Source of the DNA: Chitinivibrionales bacterium
GTDB lineage: Bacteria > Fibrobacterota > Chitinivibrionia > Chitinivibrionales > WJKA01
DNA: 64,000 bases
Assembly: GCA_014728295.1 (NCBI GenBank)
Contig: WJLW01000019.1
Span: 170,284 to 234,283, forward strand
Reading direction: 5' to 3'
Shown here piece by piece: positions 61,229 through 64,000 of the stretch (position 1 is its first letter; each line of letters starts with the position of its first letter). Under the pieces are notes generated by a model. The model worked only from the letters and a program-made list of their open reading frames with translations, searched no databases and was not told the DNA's origin. The translations under genes were made by a program, and so were the position numbers.

Positions 61229-61660
61229 TTACCTCTCCCACCTCAGCCGCCATCCCCCACTCGCATACTCACTACTATCCGACGAAAAATGAAAATCCGA
61301 TTTTATCCCGCTTGCAGCAACTGAGCGAACGGCGAAGAGGAACATCTTCCGAGCCGTATCGATATCGCTGTAGTAAACCGTTGCTTCGGGTTCGGTAGTT
61401 GCGGCAATGCTGTCATTCAGCAGCGCCCAGCCGGAGTCGGCGTCGGCGCGGTAGAAAAGCTGGTAATGGTCTACCAGCTCGGACTCCTGATCGGGCGGAT
61501 CCCAGGCAAGCACCAGTGAATCGGCTCGCCAGATCTCGACATGAAACGTATCGGTAATGCCCGGCTTGTCTCCACCGGCCTGTTCGTCCTGCCCGCAGGC
61601 TAGCAGCAGCGCAAAGGCAAGCATCAGCAGGGCAAACATGCAGGCTTTGAGTGTTTTCAT
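61229..61660 (-). CDS. fibronectin type III lipoprotein (paralogue of 54831-55256)
   Basis: A protein of 143 residues from the ATG at 61660. Signal with lipobox ending LLAC (about residue 22). The FN3 domain covers about 42-125 (LVLAWDPPDQESE, LFYRADADSGW, LFAVRSVAASGIKSDFH). The end GGWRLRWER matches that of the 55 kb paralogue. It lies convergent to the CsgG-like gene, 34 bp away, the same layout as in the first cassette. Probably an outer-membrane lipoprotein that partners the secreted protein. Confidence 0.78.
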   Translation of the reverse strand: MKTLKACMFALLMLAFALLLACGQDEQAGGDKPGITDTFHVEIWRADSLVLAWDPPDQESELVDHYQLFYRADADSGWALLNDSIAATTEPEATVYYSDIDTARKMFLFAVRSVAASGIKSDFHFSSDSSEYASGGWRLRWER

Positions 61661-61828
61661 GCGAAGACTCTTGCGGCTGGAGAAGTAGGTATTTGTTAAA
61701 TATAGTGCATTAATGTGCAGCATGGGTGCACTCTATCTTAACAGGTAGTCGGAAAAAAGCATGTGTAAAGAAAGTGTGCAAAAAAGGCGCCCCGAAATAG
61801 TAGTGAACATTCGAATTCAATTATTTGA

Positions 61829-63367
61829 TTAATTCCATCGCTTGGTCCGCGATTCTGTGTTCAGTGTGCTTGTGCACCTTTTATTCCTCGTAAACTCGTA
61901 TATCGCCCCCGCATCTGATGTGTAGAGCTCTATGGCGTTTCTTTTGAGCCACCGATACAATGGTTCATCTTCTTTGCCTTCGTATAGCTCAACAAAATAA
62001 TCGGCGCCCTGACTAACATACTCCTTTATTCTTGCTATTCCCCGTGCATCGGCGGGTAGCGGCCAGCCACTGATATCCGCAAGATAAAATACCCGTGGAT
62101 CTTCATAATTATTTACTCGATTGCCCCATGAACGACGCTCACGTTCAGCGGCAACACTTCGCACAATCGCTAAGCTATTTTGTTTTTTAAGTCGGGCTAG
62201 CTTATTACCGAGTTCGGTAACCTCCACGTGGTAGTGAAAAGTGCCGGGATTGACCTTTGCATAGAGATGCATCGAATATGATAGCGCTAATGCGAGCATA
62301 GAAAGTAAGGGAAAAACAGTCCCGAGGCGATGCTTTCCAATTTTTTTTGAAAAATGCTCGACGGCGGAGGCCGTCAACCAGGCTGCAAATACTACCGAAA
62401 AGATATAGTAATGCGGCCCAAAGCCGCGATTAACCGTATAGCGCATGGAAATCAATATTACAATGGCATTGCCAACCAGAAAAACCCATTCAAGATAAGT
62501 AAATCGCTTTTGAATAATGAGATACAGAACCGAAATTACGCCAAAAGGTCCCAGGCCCCAAACAGCAGTCATATAGGCCAGCTTTGGATAATGCATAAAA
62601 TAAAGAAGGCCCTGAAGCGACGGAAACTTACTTTCTCCGCCAATTACACCGAATGTATTGCCGTAATTTAAATACAATGTATATGAAAAAGCCATATACA
62701 AGCCCACCACCGTTACAATTATCAACCAGGAAACCCAGATTTTCCAGGATTTCAGCAACCCACGATGACCGGCTGCGAGGACCAGAAATTGAATTATTCC
62801 AATATTGAGTGCAAGCGGCTTTACCAGGCCGGCTAAAGTGGAAAATGCAACACATAAGACAAGCCAGATATTCCTTTTTTCAGATACATATTTGAAAAAA
62901 GCGTACAAGCCTAAAGTGTAGAAAAGGATACACAAGCTGTCGGGCATTACCGAACTCGACAAATGTACCGCCCCATTGCTTGTCAGAAATGCTAGCGCAC
63001 CGAAGAGAGCTGCAAATTGATTTTCAAAATGGTGCTTCAGTAATAGATAAATCACCCATGACGCTGCCAGAATTGCCAGCAGACTTAACGCCTGACCCGG
63101 CCAGACCGCTTCCCCCGTATTTTTCAGTATTTGCGCGATTGCGAAGGTATACAATTGAAACTCACACTCAACATATCCGGTGCCAGCCCCCCCCCAATTG
63201 ATTTGAGGATAGAGAATATTCTGTCCGGACTTCACGAAATTTCGGGCAATAGTCTGGGTATCACTCTGGCGCCAGCCCATCCAGTCGTTTGTAATTTTAT
63301 CGGGCATGGCAATAAAAATCTGCAGAAGCAGCCAGACAATACTGAATACCATTGCGATTTTTTTCAT
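61829..63367 (-). CDS. GT39-type (ArnT/PMT-like) membrane glycosyltransferase
   Basis: A protein of 512 residues with about 11 membrane segments. The first periplasmic loop holds DWMGWRQSDTQTIARNF (residues 28-44), with the acidic and Arg residues expected at the catalytic site of GT-C enzymes of family 39. The C-terminal 110 residues form a soluble periplasmic domain (YYIFSVVF then ... DISGWPLPADARG). Such enzymes use a polyprenyl-phosphate sugar to glycosylate lipid or protein. The partner methyltransferase lies upstream on the same strand, about 130 bp away. Confidence 0.82.
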   Translation of the reverse strand: MKKIAMVFSIVWLLLQIFIAMPDKITNDWMGWRQSDTQTIARNFVKSGQNILYPQINWGGAGTGYVECEFQLYTFAIAQILKNTGEAVWPGQALSLLAILAASWVIYLLLKHHFENQFAALFGALAFLTSNGAVHLSSSVMPDSLCILFYTLGLYAFFKYVSEKRNIWLVLCVAFSTLAGLVKPLALNIGIIQFLVLAAGHRGLLKSWKIWVSWLIIVTVVGLYMAFSYTLYLNYGNTFGVIGGESKFPSLQGLLYFMHYPKLAYMTAVWGLGPFGVISVLYLIIQKRFTYLEWVFLVGNAIVILISMRYTVNRGFGPHYYIFSVVFAAWLTASAVEHFSKKIGKHRLGTVFPLLSMLALALSYSMHLYAKVNPGTFHYHVEVTELGNKLARLKKQNSLAIVRSVAAERERRSWGNRVNNYEDPRVFYLADISGWPLPADARGIARIKEYVSQGADYFVELYEGKEDEPLYRWLKRNAIELYTSDAGAIYEFTRNKRCTSTLNTESRTKRWN

Positions 63368-63495
63368 CTTTGTGTTGTCGTCCGAATTATTAAGATCTCA
63401 GAAACTGCACAGGTGTACTATTGAGCATGCGCCTTCTCAAGCCATATTTCCCGCCAATACGCAAATTCCAAACCCTTCAGTTTCCAGGCAACAGT

Positions 63496-64000
63496 CTACA
63501 AATCGGCCAGAGCGATGACGCCAATAAAATTGGCAGTTCCCTTTAATTTGATGCGATTTGAATGCACTATCTCATATCCTGCCTCATGCAACAGGTGTGG
63601 ATAGTTGTGAGAAAAGGAAAACTCCCGGCCGTATTTGCGGGAACTGATATCTGTTGCAAAATCATGGGTAGGGCTGACCGGTTCGATAAGCACAACCAGT
63701 GCCGGTCTCAGATTTTTAGATATATGGCCAAAAAGCGCCGCTAGGCTATTTGCAGGGAAATATTCCAATACTCCGCGATGGCTGAAAAAAAGTGTATTCG
63801 GCATTGCGCATTTCATTACCCACTTCTCTGCATCTGTGGCAATCCAGGTAAATTCTTCCGCGTCGAACCTCTGCTTGCACTTTCGAATTGTATCGGGACT
63901 GAGATCGAGACCGATGCATTTTGACAAACATGGCAATTGCTTTGAAGCATATTCAAGGAATAGTCCATTGCCTGAACCGATTTCTACCCCAGTTCTCATT
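63496..64000 (-). CDS. class I SAM-dependent methyltransferase, 5' end beyond window
   Basis: At least 167 residues, the N-terminus lying past the right edge. The SAM motif VEIGSGNGLFLEYA is at the start, then IGLDLSPDTIRKCKQRF and a GVLEYF helix region as in the Rossmann-like fold. No substrate clue. It is probably in one operon with the GT39-type gene downstream, and the pair could modify a surface glycan or lipid. Confidence 0.8.
   Translation of the reverse strand, partial: MRTGVEIGSGNGLFLEYASKQLPCLSKCIGLDLSPDTIRKCKQRFDAEEFTWIATDAEKWVMKCAMPNTLFFSHRGVLEYFPANSLAALFGHISKNLRPALVVLIEPVSPTHDFATDISSRKYGREFSFSHNYPHLLHEAGYEIVHSNRIKLKGTANFIGVIALADL

Noticed and set aside
1-64000. CRISPR arrays, tRNA or rRNA genes, insertion sequences, prophage
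   Set aside because: Looked for regular spaced repeats, T-loop (GGTTCGAATCC-like) sequences, transposase motifs and phage modules; none was seen by eye, although a covariance search for tRNAs could still find a divergent one.

Overview
The window looks like a mesophilic, Gram-negative, polysaccharide-degrading anaerobe or facultative anaerobe, most likely a member of the Fibrobacterota/Chitinivibrionia lineage. The signs are several secreted proteins whose last 40-70 residues carry a type IX-like 'DLxGR' sorting tail, a short helix-turn-helix protein of the TIGR02147 kind typical of Fibrobacter, several glycoside hydrolases, a sodium-pumping oxaloacetate decarboxylase, and many lipoproteins and outer-membrane barrels. 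Base composition appears close to 50% GC. I found no rRNA, tRNA, CRISPR array or insertion sequence. The phylum assignment is an inference.

Layout. 1-9 kb: a 7TMR-DISM sensor kinase cut by the left edge, a cytochrome c lipoprotein overlapping a DUF5777 barrel, an SGNH hydrolase, an AspT-type exchanger and small envelope proteins. 9-20 kb: GH3, beta-helix, GH114-like, GH26 and sialidase-like proteins, interspersed with a DEAD-box helicase, a quinone-reductase-like flavoprotein and a metallo-beta-lactamase-fold hydrolase. 20-24 kb: an overlapping Rieske / NtrC-type regulator / histidine kinase operon and the TIGR02147-like protein. 24-30 kb: an arsenic island (ArsR, ACR3, and an ArsF/ArsG-like pair with a small thioredoxin) flanked by broken RND and Na+/H+ antiporter genes. 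30.5-33.8 kb: oadGBA, downstream of a very strong terminator. 33.9-44.8 kb: a cluster built around a type III polyketide synthase, with two methyltransferases, an MMPL exporter, an ACP, a ketosynthase, a U32 Fe-S protein, a peroxiredoxin frame with UGA at the peroxidatic cysteine codon, and a CrtI/RetSat-type oxidoreductase fused to a ferredoxin-reductase-like module. 45-51.7 kb: an MscS-type channel, then an acyl-activation operon (ligase, hexapeptide transferase, VOC protein, ACP, AsnB). 52-64 kb: a DUF362 protein, two paralogous surface-protein cassettes, a LamG-like/VanZ protein, a GT39-type membrane glycosyltransferase and a methyltransferase cut by the right edge.

A striking general feature is the number of recognisable gene relics in apparent intergenic DNA: choice-of-anchor-type (3.3 kb), GFA family (17.4 kb), NudC tail (20.3 kb), RND pump (24-25.6 kb), CPA2 antiporter (29.3-30.3 kb) and perhaps the Sec-type peroxiredoxin (42.0-42.5 kb). 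The best candidates for new biology are the type III PKS cluster, the UGA-containing peroxiredoxin with a bacterial-SECIS-like hairpin, and the duplicated surface cassette at 53.7-61.7 kb.
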